NCBI RefSeq assembly: GCF_041053055.1
Contig: NZ_CP163443.1
Coordinates: 6,493,001 to 6,557,000, forward strand
DNA length: 64,000 nt
From: Streptomyces sp. R41
Lineage (GTDB): Bacteria > Actinomycetota > Actinomycetes > Streptomycetales > Streptomycetaceae
Direction of reading: 5' to 3'
The notes beneath the pieces were generated by a model. The model was given only the letters and a program-made list of their open reading frames with translations. It was not told the origin of the DNA and made no database searches. A program made the translations under genes and the position numbers. Positions 16,813 to 25,893 of the stretch are shown here, in pieces (within the stretch, counting starts at the first letter, position 1; every line of letters starts with the position of its first letter).

Positions 16813-18046
16813 CCAGGAAGACACCCGCCGCGAGCAGGACGAGGAAGCCGGCCGTGATCGCCAGCGCGATGCCGATGCCGCTCGAACCGCCCTTCGCGGC
16901 GGAGGCGGCCGCCACCGGTTTCGTGGACGCGTTGTCCGTGCCGGCCGCACCGGGGCTGGAGGCGTTCGCGCCCGGCTGCGCGCTGGTGTCGACGCCCTTC
17001 GGCGGCACCAGCTCACCCACCGGCTCGACCTTGCCCGTGGCCTGGAAGCCCCAGTCGAAGAGCCGTGCGGTCTCCTTGTAGACCTCGTTGTGCTCGTTCT
17101 TCTCCGGGTTCATGACCGTGACGAGCAGGACCTTGCCGTCGCGCTCGGCGACACCGGTGAAGGTGGCGCCCGCGTTGGTGGTGTTGCCGTTCTTCACGCC
17201 CGCGATGCCCTGGTACGTGGAGATGTCGCTGTCGCCCGTCAGGAGGCGGTTGGTGTTCTGGATCTCGAAGGATTCGCGGTCGGTTTTGCCCTTTTTGTTC
17301 TTTGTGGTCTCGCCCGGGAACTTGGCCCGCACCGTGGAGCAGTACTCCCGGAAGTCCTTCTTCTGCAGTCCGGAGCGGGCGAACAGCGTCAGGTCGTACG
17401 CCGACGACACCTGGCCCTTCGCGTCGTAGCCGTCCGGGCTGACCACGTGCGTGTCGAGGGCCTGGAGCTCCTCGGCGTGCGCCTGCATGTCCTTGACCGT
17501 CTGGTCGATGCCGTCGTTCATCTGGGACAGCACGTGCACGGCGTCGTTGCCGGAGCGCAGGAAGACGCCGAGCCACAGGTCGTGGACCGTGTAGGTCTCG
17601 TTCTCCTTTATCCCCACCATGCTGGAGCCCGCGCCGATGCCCGCCAGGTCGGAGGAGACCACCTTGTGCTTCGTGGTCTTCGGGAACTTCGGCAGCACCG
17701 TGTCGGCGAACAGCATCTTCAGGGTGCTCGCCGGGGGCAGTCGCCAGTGCGCGTTGTGGGCGGCCAGGATGTCGCCGGACTCCGCGTCCGCGACGATCCA
17801 GGAGCGCGCGGTGAGGTCCTTGGGCAGCACGGGGGCGCCGGTGCCGAGATTCACCTGCGTGCCGGCCTCGCCGAGCCGCTCGCCGCCGACGGTCGACATG
17901 TTCGCCGGGGGAGTGGCCGACGGGCTCGTCGTCGGGGTCGCTGTCGGGCTCGCGTCCGCGAACGCGGGCGTGGTGAGCGAAAGGGACAACAGGGTGGCGG
18001 AAGTGACCAGCAAGGATCGCTTGGCGGTCTTATTCGTGGCGGGCAC
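16766..18046 (-). CDS. D-alanyl-D-alanine carboxypeptidase (PBP5/DacA type)
   Basis: Penicillin-binding serine peptidase of about 426 residues (S11 family) that trims the terminal D-Ala of peptidoglycan stem peptides. A signal peptide (SLLVTSATLLSLSLTTPAFA) is followed by a Ser/Thr/Pro linker, the catalytic SxxK motif as PPASTLKM, the SxN motif as RSGNDAVHV, and the KTG-box equivalent as GVKNGNTTNAG. A C-terminal helix with a basic tail (LPDLMRRRR) anchors it in the membrane. The GTG at 18046 gives the most sensible N terminus, as the longer frame to 18415 has no signal sequence. It converges on yihY with overlapping 3' ends. Confidence 0.9.
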   Translation of the reverse strand: MPATNKTAKRSLLVTSATLLSLSLTTPAFADASPTATPTTSPSATPPANMSTVGGERLGEAGTQVNLGTGAPVLPKDLTARSWIVADAESGDILAAHNAHWRLPPASTLKMLFADTVLPKFPKTTKHKVVSSDLAGIGAGSSMVGIKENETYTVHDLWLGVFLRSGNDAVHVLSQMNDGIDQTVKDMQAHAEELQALDTHVVSPDGYDAKGQVSSAYDLTLFARSGLQKKDFREYCSTVRAKFPGETTKNKKGKTDRESFEIQNTNRLLTGDSDISTYQGIAGVKNGNTTNAGATFTGVAERDGKVLLVTVMNPEKNEHNEVYKETARLFDWGFQATGKVEPVGELVPPKGVDTSAQPGANASSPGAAGTDNASTKPVAAASAAKGGSSGIGIALAITAGFLVLLAAGVFLVNRRWPLPDLMRRRR

Positions 18047-18158
18047 GGTCGAGAAAGTACAGGGCGTGGGTCGGGAAGTCCCATCAGCCCGTCGGGAAGT
18101 TCCCTCACCTTCCCCACCCCGGCGCCGGGTCCCGGCCGACGACGGTGATACTGGACCC

Positions 18159-18401
18159 ATGAAGCTCAGCCGCCCCGTCTCCTGGTTCCTGCTCGCCTTC
18201 GGGGTGTGGAGCTGGGTCATCTGGATCACTTTCGTCAAGAACCTGTGGAAGGACGGCAGCGGGCTCGCGTTCGACGACGCGGGGGATCCGACGGCGTACT
18301 TCTGGGTGCACCTGACGCTCGCCGTCGTCTCCTTTGTCTTGGGGACGGTCGTCGGCGTGATCGGGTTGCGCGGGGTGCGCGCTTTGCGCCAGACGTCATA
18401 A
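18159..18401 (+). CDS. SCO4848-family small membrane protein
   Basis: 80 residues with two transmembrane helices (SWFLLAFGVWSWVIWITFV and AYFWVHLTLAVVSFVLGTVVGVIG). It matches the small Streptomyces family named after SCO4848, found beside the same D-Ala-D-Ala carboxypeptidase gene. Divergent from that gene, with about 110 bases between the starts. Function unknown. Confidence 0.82.
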   Translation: MKLSRPVSWFLLAFGVWSWVIWITFVKNLWKDGSGLAFDDAGDPTAYFWVHLTLAVVSFVLGTVVGVIGLRGVRALRQTS

Positions 18402-18432
18402 CGCGGATACGGCAACCGGGGGATACGGCGTC

Positions 18433-19890
18433 ATGGTCATCGTCTTCGTGCTGGTGGGCGTGGTCGCGCTGGCCGTGCTCGGCGCTCTGCACTGGTACGC
18501 GTGGCGGCGCCTGGTGCGCGACACCACGTCCGGGCCTGGGGTGGCCCGTCGGGTGGGCGCGGCCGTTTTCGTCGCCGGGCCGCTGCTGATGTTCGGGGCC
18601 GTCGCGAGTGAGCGGGCCGGGGCGCCGTTCTGGCTTCAGCGGGTGCTGGCCTGGCCCGGGTTCCTGTGGATGGCACTGGCGATCTATCTGGTGCTCGCGC
18701 TGGTGGTGGGGGAGCTTGTACGGCCGGTGCTGCGGCGCGTTGTCGAGCGGCGGGCGGTCGTCTCGTCTGGGCGTGCCGACTCGTCGTCGGCTGCCGCCTC
18801 GTCTGCGTCCGCGTCTGCCGGCTCGTCCGCGCCAGCCGGCTCGTCGGCGTCTGGGCGTGCCGACTCATCTGCGGCGGCCGTCTCGGCTGCGCCTGCTGTC
18901 GAGGGTGAGTCGGGGCCGCGCCGGAGCATCCGTCCTCGGTCTGGCGCGGAATCGGTCGGGTTCGAAGACACTGGCGTTGACGCGCCGTCCGCCGCGGGCG
19001 GACGTTCCGGCGCGTCCCCTTCGGTCGGATCGGCGGGTGCGGGCCGTCTCCCATCGGCCGAGGGGCCCTCGCGGCGGCTCTTCGTCTCTCGGGTGGTGGG
19101 TGGGGCTGCCGCGGCTGCCGCTGTGGGGACCGTGGGGTACGGGACGTACGGCGTTCTGCGGGGGCCCAGGGTGAAGCGGGTCACCGTGCCGTTGGCCAAG
19201 TTGCCGCGGTCGGCTCATGGGTTTCGGATCGCTGTCGTCAGTGACATTCATCTGGGGCCGGTGCTGGGGCGCGGCTTTGCCCAGAAGGTCGTCGACACCA
19301 TCAACTCCACGCAGCCCGATCTCATCGCTGTGGTCGGCGATCTCGTCGACGGCAGTGTGAAGGATCTCGGGCCGGCGGCTGCGCCGCTTGCTCAGCTCAG
19401 GGCGCGTTTCGGGTCGTACTTCGTCACGGGTAATCACGAGTACTTCTCCGGGGCCGAGCAGTGGGTACGGGAAGTGCGGGAGCTGGGGATCCATCCTCTG
19501 GAGAACGCGCGTACCGAGTTGGCCGGATTCGATCTCGCGGGCGTGAACGACGTACAGGGGGAGAGCGAGGGGCAGGGGCCCGACTTCGGCAAGGCGCTCG
19601 GGGACCGGGACACGTCGCGGGCGTGTGTGCTGCTCGCGCATCAGCCGGTGCAGATTCATGAGGCCGTGCGGCACGGGGTCGATCTTCAGCTGTCCGGGCA
19701 CACGCATGGCGGGCAGTTGTGGCCGGGGAATTTCATCGCCGGCGCCGCCAATCCGACGCTGGCCGGACTGGAGCGGTACGGCGATACGCAGTTGTACGTG
19801 TCCCGGGGCGCCGGGGCCTGGGGGCCGCCGACGCGGGTGGGCGCTCCCTCGGACATCACGGTCGTGGAACTGGCATCCCGGGAAGCCTGA
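18433..19890 (+). CDS. Membrane-anchored metallophosphoesterase with a Ser/Ala-rich linker
   Basis: 485 residues. Three N-terminal transmembrane helices lead to a low-complexity Ser/Ala segment (about residues 112-150) with repeated SGRADSS units, a further helix near 220 (VVGGAAAAAAVGTVGYGTYG), then a calcineurin-like phosphoesterase domain. All metal motifs are present: DIHLG, GDLVDG, GNHEY, AHQP and SGHTHGGQ. The domain resembles YkuE/YaeI-type enzymes, which in bacteria act on phospholipids or UDP-lipids; the substrate here is not known. The linker DNA is repetitive and its length probably varies between strains. Confidence 0.87.
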   Translation: MVIVFVLVGVVALAVLGALHWYAWRRLVRDTTSGPGVARRVGAAVFVAGPLLMFGAVASERAGAPFWLQRVLAWPGFLWMALAIYLVLALVVGELVRPVLRRVVERRAVVSSGRADSSSAAASSASASAGSSAPAGSSASGRADSSAAAVSAAPAVEGESGPRRSIRPRSGAESVGFEDTGVDAPSAAGGRSGASPSVGSAGAGRLPSAEGPSRRLFVSRVVGGAAAAAAVGTVGYGTYGVLRGPRVKRVTVPLAKLPRSAHGFRIAVVSDIHLGPVLGRGFAQKVVDTINSTQPDLIAVVGDLVDGSVKDLGPAAAPLAQLRARFGSYFVTGNHEYFSGAEQWVREVRELGIHPLENARTELAGFDLAGVNDVQGESEGQGPDFGKALGDRDTSRACVLLAHQPVQIHEAVRHGVDLQLSGHTHGGQLWPGNFIAGAANPTLAGLERYGDTQLYVSRGAGAWGPPTRVGAPSDITVVELASREA

Positions 19891-19951
19891 GCGAGGACGA
19901 TCCTCTGCGGAGCCTCTGGTCGGAATGGGGTGCGCGCGGTGTCATGAGCCC

Positions 19952-20617
19952 ATGGGGAGCCCTGCCACGAGGACCAAGGTGCTGCGGTACGCGGCTGTGC
20001 TCGTCGGCGCAGTGGCCGTGTGCGTGTTTCTGCTCAGGCCGGGGGCTTGGCTGCTCGCGGGTGACTCGGTGCGAGGGCTGCCCGCGGACAAGCGGGCCAG
20101 GGAGCTCGACGAGACCCGCAGGACGCTGGTGGCCGCCGTAGTGGCCGGTTCCACCCTGACGGGTCTGGGCTACACGGTCCGGCACTACCTTCTCGCTCGT
20201 CGCGGGCAGGTGACCGACCGCTACGGGAAGGCTGTCGCCCAGTTGGCCTCGGCGCAACTGGTGGAAGTGCTGGGCGGTGTCTACGCGTTGGAACACGTGA
20301 TGCGTGAGTCGGAGGACGACCACGAGACCGTCGTCGAGGTCCTGGCCGCGTTCGTGCGGACCAAGTCGCCCGTCCGTCCGGGGGCGACAGGGTCCTGGTC
20401 GGTGGGAGAAGACGTCGCCGCCATGAAGGTGCTGGCCCGCAGGCCCTCGCGCCCCGAGCGCAACCGCATCGACCTGCGGCGTACCGACCTGACCGGGCTG
20501 GCACTGGCCACCGGAGCCGATCGGCGCGCGCCCGTGCTGGCACGCGCCGATCTGTGCGAGGCACGGCTGGTCGGCGTGCGGATGCCGGTCGCCACTCCGG
20601 TACACCGCTGCAGGTAG
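19952..20617 (+). pseudogene. Pentapeptide-repeat membrane protein, 3'-truncated
   Basis: An N-terminal helix and a second helix (LVAAVVAGSTLTGLGYTVRHYLLARRGQVTDRYGKAVAQL) lead to the conserved VEVLGGVYALEHVMRESEDDHETVVEVLAAFVR segment that precedes pentapeptide repeats in many Streptomyces proteins. Only a few worn repeats follow (DLRRTDLTGLAL, ADLCEARLVGVRM) before a chance stop. The distal half is missing, and the region past about 20600 is antisense to another truncated gene, pointing to a deletion junction. The start could be ATG 19952 or 19925. Whether the stub is expressed is unknown. Confidence 0.7.
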
Positions 20618-21178
20618 AACACGGAACTCCGCCGCGACGTACGAACGGTGAGGGTGTTGACGCCGGGAGTCGCGCACCGGTCCACCAGGCTGAAGGGGCT
20701 CGACAGGGAGTCGCGATAGGGCCCGGTGATCCTGCCACCGCCGGTCTGTACGTACTGATGAGCGGCCTCGAATCCGAGTGCTTCGCTGGTGTCGAACCAG
20801 TCGAAGTACGACCCCATGGTGAACCGGAGGGCCGTGGAGCGGTCGTGCGTGTCGGTGGACGCCGGATCGACGCCGAGGAGCCGGAACGAGGGAGCGTCGA
20901 AGAAGATTGGGGGGTTTGGCGTACCTGATGACGGCAGCGGAATAGGTGGGGAGGGCCATGTCGTCAAGGGGTGGCCAGTTCTCCGTCAGCCGCCTCCCGG
21001 CCGCGACGAAGCTGTCGGTCCGTGGCGCGGAGCAGTGCAGATGGGCATCGTGCGGCGACAGCGGACGGAGCGGTATCCAGCCGGGGCGAGTGAGCAGCGG
21101 GATACGGGGATCGGCCATGTGCGCGAGGCGCTGCTCCGCGATGGCCTGCGTGATGAGACACGGGGCCAACCGGCCCAC
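20618..21178 (-). pseudogene. Conserved Streptomyces protein, frameshifted and 3'-truncated
   Basis: The minus strand encodes a continuous-looking protein in two frames: MADPRIPLLTRPGWIPLRPL ... MALPTYSAAVIRYAKPP, then PSFRLLGVDPASTDTHDRST ... MGSYFDWFDTSEALGFEAA ... PFSLVDRCATPGVNTLTVRTS. The frames join at a run of six G on the plus strand (20909-20914); five would restore YAKPPIFFDAPSFRLLG. Downstream, past about 20610, the frame runs into DNA antisense to the pentapeptide gene, so the C terminus is lost. I do not recognise the family, but the second segment has the look of a folded domain. Confidence 0.6.
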
Positions 21179-21325
21179 CTATCCGTGAAGTTGACGAAAA
21201 CGGTCGACGAGGCGAGCGTCGTGCGGGGTGAGTCGTCGAGTCACTGGAGCTCCTGGCGGGAGAGGCCCCGGAACCACTTCTGCAGGCAGTGTGACAGGCG
21301 GCGACGCACTGCACATGGTGGACGT

Positions 21326-21364
21326 GAAACAGGCCTGAAACCCGCCTTCTGAAGGCCTCGTTTC
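21326..21364. terminator. Hairpin upstream of the solute-binding-protein gene
   Basis: GAAAC-AGGCCT pairs with AGGCCT-CG-TTTC, one bulged base, 16-base loop. It may be a terminator for transcripts entering from the damaged region. Apart from this and a ribosome-binding site, 21179-21461 holds only a possible earlier coding fragment on the minus strand (RRLTPHDARLVDRFRQLHG, stop at 21179). Confidence 0.5.
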
Positions 21365-21461
21365 ATTCTTCAAGTACCTCTTCCCCCAGCTGAAACTCCT
21401 GTGGTTAGGTGATCCGCGTCACTAGGGGAGTGACGTGCGGTGGGCCTGGGGAGGGGCACCG

Positions 21462-23018
21462 ATGCGATCGGTTCGCATACGGATTCTCGCGACGCTGCTT
21501 GTGCTGGCGGGCGTGGGTGTGGGCGGCTGGCAGTTGCTGCCGGGGGAAGAGAACAGGAACCGGACCATTACGGTCGGGACGACGGATGCTGTGACGTCCC
21601 TCGATCCGGCGGGCGCCTACGACGCCGGTTCCTGGGCGCTGTTCAGCAATGTGTTCCAGTCGCTGCTGACGTTCGAGCCGGGCGCCGCCGCCCCTGTGCC
21701 CGACGCGGCGAAGAGCTGCGATTTCGTGGGTACTGGGCTGCGTACGTACCGCTGTACGTTGCGCGACGACCTGACCTTTCCCGGCGGGCGCAAGATGACC
21801 GCCGAGGACGTGAAGTTCTCCTTCGAGCGGGTGAAGCGCATCAACTCCCTGGTGGGGCCCGCGTCCCTCTTCTCCACCCTCGGCTCGGTCGACGCGGAGG
21901 GCCTCACGGTCACCTTCCATCTGTCCTCGCCCGACGCCACCTTCCCGTTCAAGGTGGCCACCGGCGCCGGTTCGATCGTCGACCGCACCCGCTACCCGAA
22001 GCGCGCCCTGCGCACCGACACCGGCGCGGACGGGACCGGGCTGTATCTACTGAAGACGTATACGAAGAACAAGCGGGCCGTGCTCGCGACCAACCCGAAG
22101 TACAGGGGCGCCGTCAAGGAGACCGGCCGGCCCATCGTGCTGCGCTACTACGCCGACTCGCAGGCGCTGGAAGCCGGGTGGAAGGCGAAGAAGTTCGACG
22201 TGGCCGCCCGTCAGCTGCCCCCCGCGCTACTGGCCGACCTCTCACCGAGCGACCCGAACCAGCGCGTCACGGCGGTCGACAGCGCCGAGACCCGCAACCT
22301 CGTCCTCAACGTCCGCGCGAACTCGCCGCTGCACGACCGGCGGGTGCGGCAGGCCATCGCCGCGCTCATCAATCGCGAAGAGCTGGTCAGCCAGACGTAC
22401 AAGGGCACCACCGATCCGTTGTACGGGCTGATTCCGGCGGGTATCACGGGGCACTCGACGTCGTTCTTCGACAACTATCCCAAGCCCGACCCGAAGGAGG
22501 CGCGGGCGCTGCTGACCGAGGCCGGGGTCCAGCTGCCGGTCCGCTTCACCTACGGATACGGCCAGGGGCGGGGCGCCGCGGGGCAGGAGGCCGCCGAGGT
22601 CAAGCGGCAGCTGGAGGCGAGCGGGCTGTTCAAGGTGACGACCAAGGGTTATGAGTGGACCGACTTCCAGAAGCGGTACGCCGAGGGCCGGCTGGACGCG
22701 TGGGCCGTCGGCTGGGTCGCCGACTACCCCGACCCGGACACCTTCGGCGCTCCGCTCGTCGGCACGGACAACAGCATGAAGAACGGCTACAGCAGCAAGG
22801 AGGTCGACCGGCTGATTCTGGCCACGCAGCAGTACAAGGACCGCAGCCGCGTGACCGACTCCTTCCGGCAGCTGCAGGAAGTCGTGGCTCAGGATGTTCC
22901 GCTGATTCCGCTGTGGCAGCGCAAGGAGTATGTACTCAGCAGTGAGGACGTCGGGGGCGGTCAGTATCTGTCGGACGGGACCGGTGTCTTCCGCCTCTGG
23001 CGGCTGAGCTGGATATGA
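21462..23018 (+). CDS. ABC transporter family 5 (oligopeptide/dipeptide) substrate-binding protein
   Basis: 518 residues of the SBP_bac_5 class. It has an uncleaved-looking N-terminal helix (RILATLLVLAGVGVGGWQLL) and no lipobox cysteine, so it is probably membrane-tethered. Class signatures: TDAVTSLDPAGAYDAGSWALFSNVFQSLL, FPGGRKMTAEDVKFSFERVK, VRQAIAALINREELVSQTYKG, and the WVADYPDPDTF hinge region. The ribosome-binding site GGGGAGGGG precedes ATG 21462. No permease or ATPase genes are adjacent, so it is an orphan binding protein that must share a transporter encoded elsewhere or act as a sensor. Ligand not predictable. Confidence 0.88.
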   Translation: MRSVRIRILATLLVLAGVGVGGWQLLPGEENRNRTITVGTTDAVTSLDPAGAYDAGSWALFSNVFQSLLTFEPGAAAPVPDAAKSCDFVGTGLRTYRCTLRDDLTFPGGRKMTAEDVKFSFERVKRINSLVGPASLFSTLGSVDAEGLTVTFHLSSPDATFPFKVATGAGSIVDRTRYPKRALRTDTGADGTGLYLLKTYTKNKRAVLATNPKYRGAVKETGRPIVLRYYADSQALEAGWKAKKFDVAARQLPPALLADLSPSDPNQRVTAVDSAETRNLVLNVRANSPLHDRRVRQAIAALINREELVSQTYKGTTDPLYGLIPAGITGHSTSFFDNYPKPDPKEARALLTEAGVQLPVRFTYGYGQGRGAAGQEAAEVKRQLEASGLFKVTTKGYEWTDFQKRYAEGRLDAWAVGWVADYPDPDTFGAPLVGTDNSMKNGYSSKEVDRLILATQQYKDRSRVTDSFRQLQEVVAQDVPLIPLWQRKEYVLSSEDVGGGQYLSDGTGVFRLWRLSWI

Positions 23019-23121
23019 CAACTGACGTGATCTCGCGGGGTGGAGGCCCACCCCAGTGACATCGCGCTCTCACCCAACGCAGCACCATGTGTCGGAGGTG
23101 TGTGCGGGGTGAGGAGTGGAC

Positions 23122-23523
23122 GTGGTGAGACGCAACTCCTTCCGGCTGCCCCGGCATCCGGCGTCCGTCGGTCTCGCCCGGCGCCGGGTGCGGGACCATC
23201 TGGCCGACTGGGGGCACAGCGCCGACGATCCGGCCCTCGAGGACGCCGTGCTTCTCGTCTCCGAGCTGGCGACCAACGTGGTGCGCCACGGTCCGCTCCT
23301 TGAACGGGAGTTCGAGGTCGCGGTGACCGCCCTCGCCGACGGCTCCTGCTTCATCGAGGTCTCCGACGAGGGCCTCGCCGAGCCCCGTCTGCGGCCGGTC
23401 GCCGACTGGGAGGAGACCGGCCGCGGGCTCCATCTCGTGGAGAACATCGCCGTGGCGTGGGGGGTGTGGAGCCGGGGGCGTTACGGGAAGACGGTGTGGG
23501 CGCTGGTGGCCGCGTCCACGTGA
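23122..23523 (+). CDS. RsbW/SpoIIAB-like ATP-binding protein (HATPase_c_2)
   Basis: 133-residue GHKL ATPase domain alone, as in the many Streptomyces anti-sigma/anti-anti-sigma kinases. The N box is LLVSELATNVVRHG; the G1 box reads SDEGLAEP; the G2 box is TGRGLHLVENIA. No partner sigma factor or STAS protein is encoded nearby. Start choice: GAGGAG at 23111-23116 suits GTG 23122 or 23125, both in frame. Likely a regulatory kinase or sigma-binding protein; the target is unknown. Confidence 0.8.
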   Translation: MVRRNSFRLPRHPASVGLARRRVRDHLADWGHSADDPALEDAVLLVSELATNVVRHGPLLEREFEVAVTALADGSCFIEVSDEGLAEPRLRPVADWEETGRGLHLVENIAVAWGVWSRGRYGKTVWALVAAST

Positions 23524-23552
23524 CTCACCGGGGCCGCGTCCACGTGACTCAC
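23508..23552. repeat. 24-bp duplication of a gene end shared by two converging genes
   Basis: Two exact 21-base copies (ggccgcgtccacgtgactcac) at 23508-23528 and 23532-23552, offset 24. Copy 1 contains the last codons and stop of the RsbW-like gene; copy 2 supplies the stop codon of the opposite-strand sulfatase gene. Confidence 0.88.
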
Positions 23553-25624
23553 GGCTTGGGCGTGGAGCCGTAGACCGTCAGGAAGCGGTCGCGGAACGCG
23601 CTCATCTTCCAGACCGGCGCGTCGTGCTGGGGCTGCAGGCCGTCCGTCCAGCCCCAGTCGGCGATCTTGTCGAGCACCTTCGGGTCCTTGGCGACGATCG
23701 AGACCGGCACGTCACGGCTGGCGTTGTTGCCGCTGACCCTGGCGATGGGCTGGTGGTCGCCGAGGAAGACGAGCACGGTGTCCTTGTTGCCGTACTTCAC
23801 CAGGTAGTCGATGAGGCTGGTCACCGAGTACTGGATGGACTTGCCGTACTCCTGCTTGGACTTGGTGGAGTCGGTGATGATGTCCGCGGGCTTCTTGCCG
23901 GCCTTCTGGATGGCGTCGTAGATCGAGCCGTCGCCGACCTGGTCCTGGGGGACCGTCTTGGGGATCGGCGCCCAGGGCTGGTGGCTGGAGGTCAGGATGA
24001 TCGTCGACATCAGCGGCTTGTCGTGCTTCTTGCCGTGCACCAGGCGCTCGAACGCGGTCAGCGCGTACTGGTCGGGCATGGTCGACCAGCTGAACTTCGG
24101 TCCCTTGTAGCCGAGGTCGTGGGAGTCGTAGAGCTTGTCGATGTCGTAGAACTTCTGCTCCGGCCAGGCCTTCTGGACACCCGGCATGACGCCGACCGTG
24201 TCCCAGGCGCCGGTCTTCTTGAAGGCGCCGGGGAGGGTCAGGTGGTCGCCCGCGGTGACGGTGCGGTAGCGCTGCTGGTTGTTGATCCACAGGCCCGACA
24301 TGAAGGTGGAGTGACCCAGCCAGCTGCTTCCGCCGTACGTCGCCGAGGTGAGCCAGCCGCTCTTCGCCGCGAAACCGGCCTTGGTCAGCTTCTCGTTCTC
24401 GGCGGTGAGCGTCGCGTCGACGCCCGGCGCCATGACCGGGTCCTCGATCGCGCTGCGGCCGTAGCTCTCGATGAACGTGATCATCATGTCCTTGCCACGC
24501 AGCCCCGTGAGCAGCTGGTCCGGCGGGGTGTTGGCGAAGGCGTCCTTCTTGGCGATCTTCGCGAACGCAGCCTCGTCCCGAATCGTGTTCCGCACCCGCT
24601 CGGCACGGTCCTGGACGACCAGCGTGGTGTGCTCGGAGGCGATCGGCACGCCGGTGAACTGCACGCCGAGCGCCGCGCACGTCACCCAGACGATGGCCAT
24701 CACCAGCGTCGTACGCGTCGCCGTCTCGGTGTGCCGGGCCAGCAGGTTGCCCAACCGCACGACCGACAGCGTCATGAGGGCGAGCACGGCGAGCACGATC
24801 AGTACGACCACGACGACGATGCCGAGGGCGCCCTTCTTGCCCATCGTGTCCTGAAGGTACGCCTGCGCGTCACCGAACAGCGTCCAGTCGAGGACGACGT
24901 TGAATCCTCGCCCGAGGTATTCGTTGAAGCCGATGTCGAGGAAGTTCAGGACGGTCAGCGCGCCGAGGCCGAGCCCGGCGAGCGCCGCCACGGCGATCCG
25001 CGGCTTGCGCGGCAGGACGATCAGTACCGCCGCGCCGAAGATCGCCTCCACGGGGATACGGGCGAACTCGGCGGGCCGGAAGCCGTCGATCTTGCTCGGC
25101 ATGAGCAGCGCGAACAGTACGAGCGCGGCGGACAGACCGGTGGTGGTCCACGCGAGGGTGCGGGCCGCGACCGGGTACTTGTCGCGCCAGCCGCGCCAGC
25201 GCCGCCAGCCGCGGGTGGGGGAGGCGGCGGGGGCAGGGGCGGGTTCGGCCGGGGCTTCACTGTCGTCCGAGGCGGGGGGCGGGGCCTCCGCGTCGCCGGG
25301 GGTGGCTTCGGGCGGGGTTTCGGGCTCACCGGAGGTGGCTTGGGGCGGGGCTTCGGTGTCACCGGGGGGAGCTGCGACTGGGGTTTCGGGCTCACCGGAG
25401 GTGGCTTGGGGCGGGGCTTCGGTGTCACCGGGGGGAGCTGCGACCGGGGCTTCGGGCTCACCGGAAGTGGCCTCGGGCGCGGCTTCGCGGTCACGCGAGG
25501 TGGCTTCGGCGCCGGTCTTGCCGTCACCCGGAGCGGGCTCCGCGGGCGGCTCCGGCGCAGGTCCCGCCTCCAGCGGCTCCTCGTCGGTGTTCGTCAGCTG
25601 TCGAGAGCTCGTGTTGAACGACAA
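23549..25624 (-). CDS. LTA synthase-like sulfatase-family membrane protein
   Basis: 691 residues. A Pro/Glu/Ala-rich cytoplasmic N terminus of about 140 residues (22-residue repeats) is followed by five transmembrane helices (from WTTTGLSAALVLFALL to VMAIVWVTCAALGV) and an extracellular alkaline-phosphatase/sulfatase domain. Motifs include MMITFIESYGRSAIED, the nucleophile region WLTSATYGGSSWLGHSTFMSG, and the metal site VLVFLGDHQP. This plan matches LtaS/phosphoglycerol-transferase proteins; in Streptomyces it may modify wall polymers or lipids. TTG start at 25624 with GGAAGGA upstream. It converges with the RsbW-like gene. Confidence 0.85.
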   Translation of the reverse strand: MSFNTSSRQLTNTDEEPLEAGPAPEPPAEPAPGDGKTGAEATSRDREAAPEATSGEPEAPVAAPPGDTEAPPQATSGEPETPVAAPPGDTEAPPQATSGEPETPPEATPGDAEAPPPASDDSEAPAEPAPAPAASPTRGWRRWRGWRDKYPVAARTLAWTTTGLSAALVLFALLMPSKIDGFRPAEFARIPVEAIFGAAVLIVLPRKPRIAVAALAGLGLGALTVLNFLDIGFNEYLGRGFNVVLDWTLFGDAQAYLQDTMGKKGALGIVVVVVLIVLAVLALMTLSVVRLGNLLARHTETATRTTLVMAIVWVTCAALGVQFTGVPIASEHTTLVVQDRAERVRNTIRDEAAFAKIAKKDAFANTPPDQLLTGLRGKDMMITFIESYGRSAIEDPVMAPGVDATLTAENEKLTKAGFAAKSGWLTSATYGGSSWLGHSTFMSGLWINNQQRYRTVTAGDHLTLPGAFKKTGAWDTVGVMPGVQKAWPEQKFYDIDKLYDSHDLGYKGPKFSWSTMPDQYALTAFERLVHGKKHDKPLMSTIILTSSHQPWAPIPKTVPQDQVGDGSIYDAIQKAGKKPADIITDSTKSKQEYGKSIQYSVTSLIDYLVKYGNKDTVLVFLGDHQPIARVSGNNASRDVPVSIVAKDPKVLDKIADWGWTDGLQPQHDAPVWKMSAFRDRFLTVYGSTPKP
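25321..25475. repeat. 66-bp in-frame tandem repeats in the sulfatase gene
   Basis: Copies start at 25321, 25387 and 25453 (the third partial), nearly identical. Each encodes 22 residues of the kind EAPPQATSGEPETPVAAPP. The period is a multiple of three, so copy-number changes keep the frame. Confidence 0.9.
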
Positions 25625-25893
25625 CCCGGCGGTCCTTCCGTGCGAAGCCCGGTGGTGGCGCGGCGGACCAGGCTGGGGACGTCGGGGCCGCCTTCATCTG
25701 TACCTGAATCTGTGTACGGCGCCGTGGCGGCCCGTGTTCAATCATCCAGGTCAGCTTCTCCCCAAGTCGGTTCCAGCAGGTCACCGCGCCGAAGGTGTCA
25801 CCGTCATCGCGCCGGAAGCGTGGCGGCACCATGCCGGGCGTGTCACCGTCACCCCACCGAAAACGTGAGCCCACTGTGCCGCAAGCGTGACCG

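Noticed and set aside
25321..25475. A CRISPR array
   Set aside because: The regular 66-bp spacing comes from in-frame coding repeats without unique spacers.
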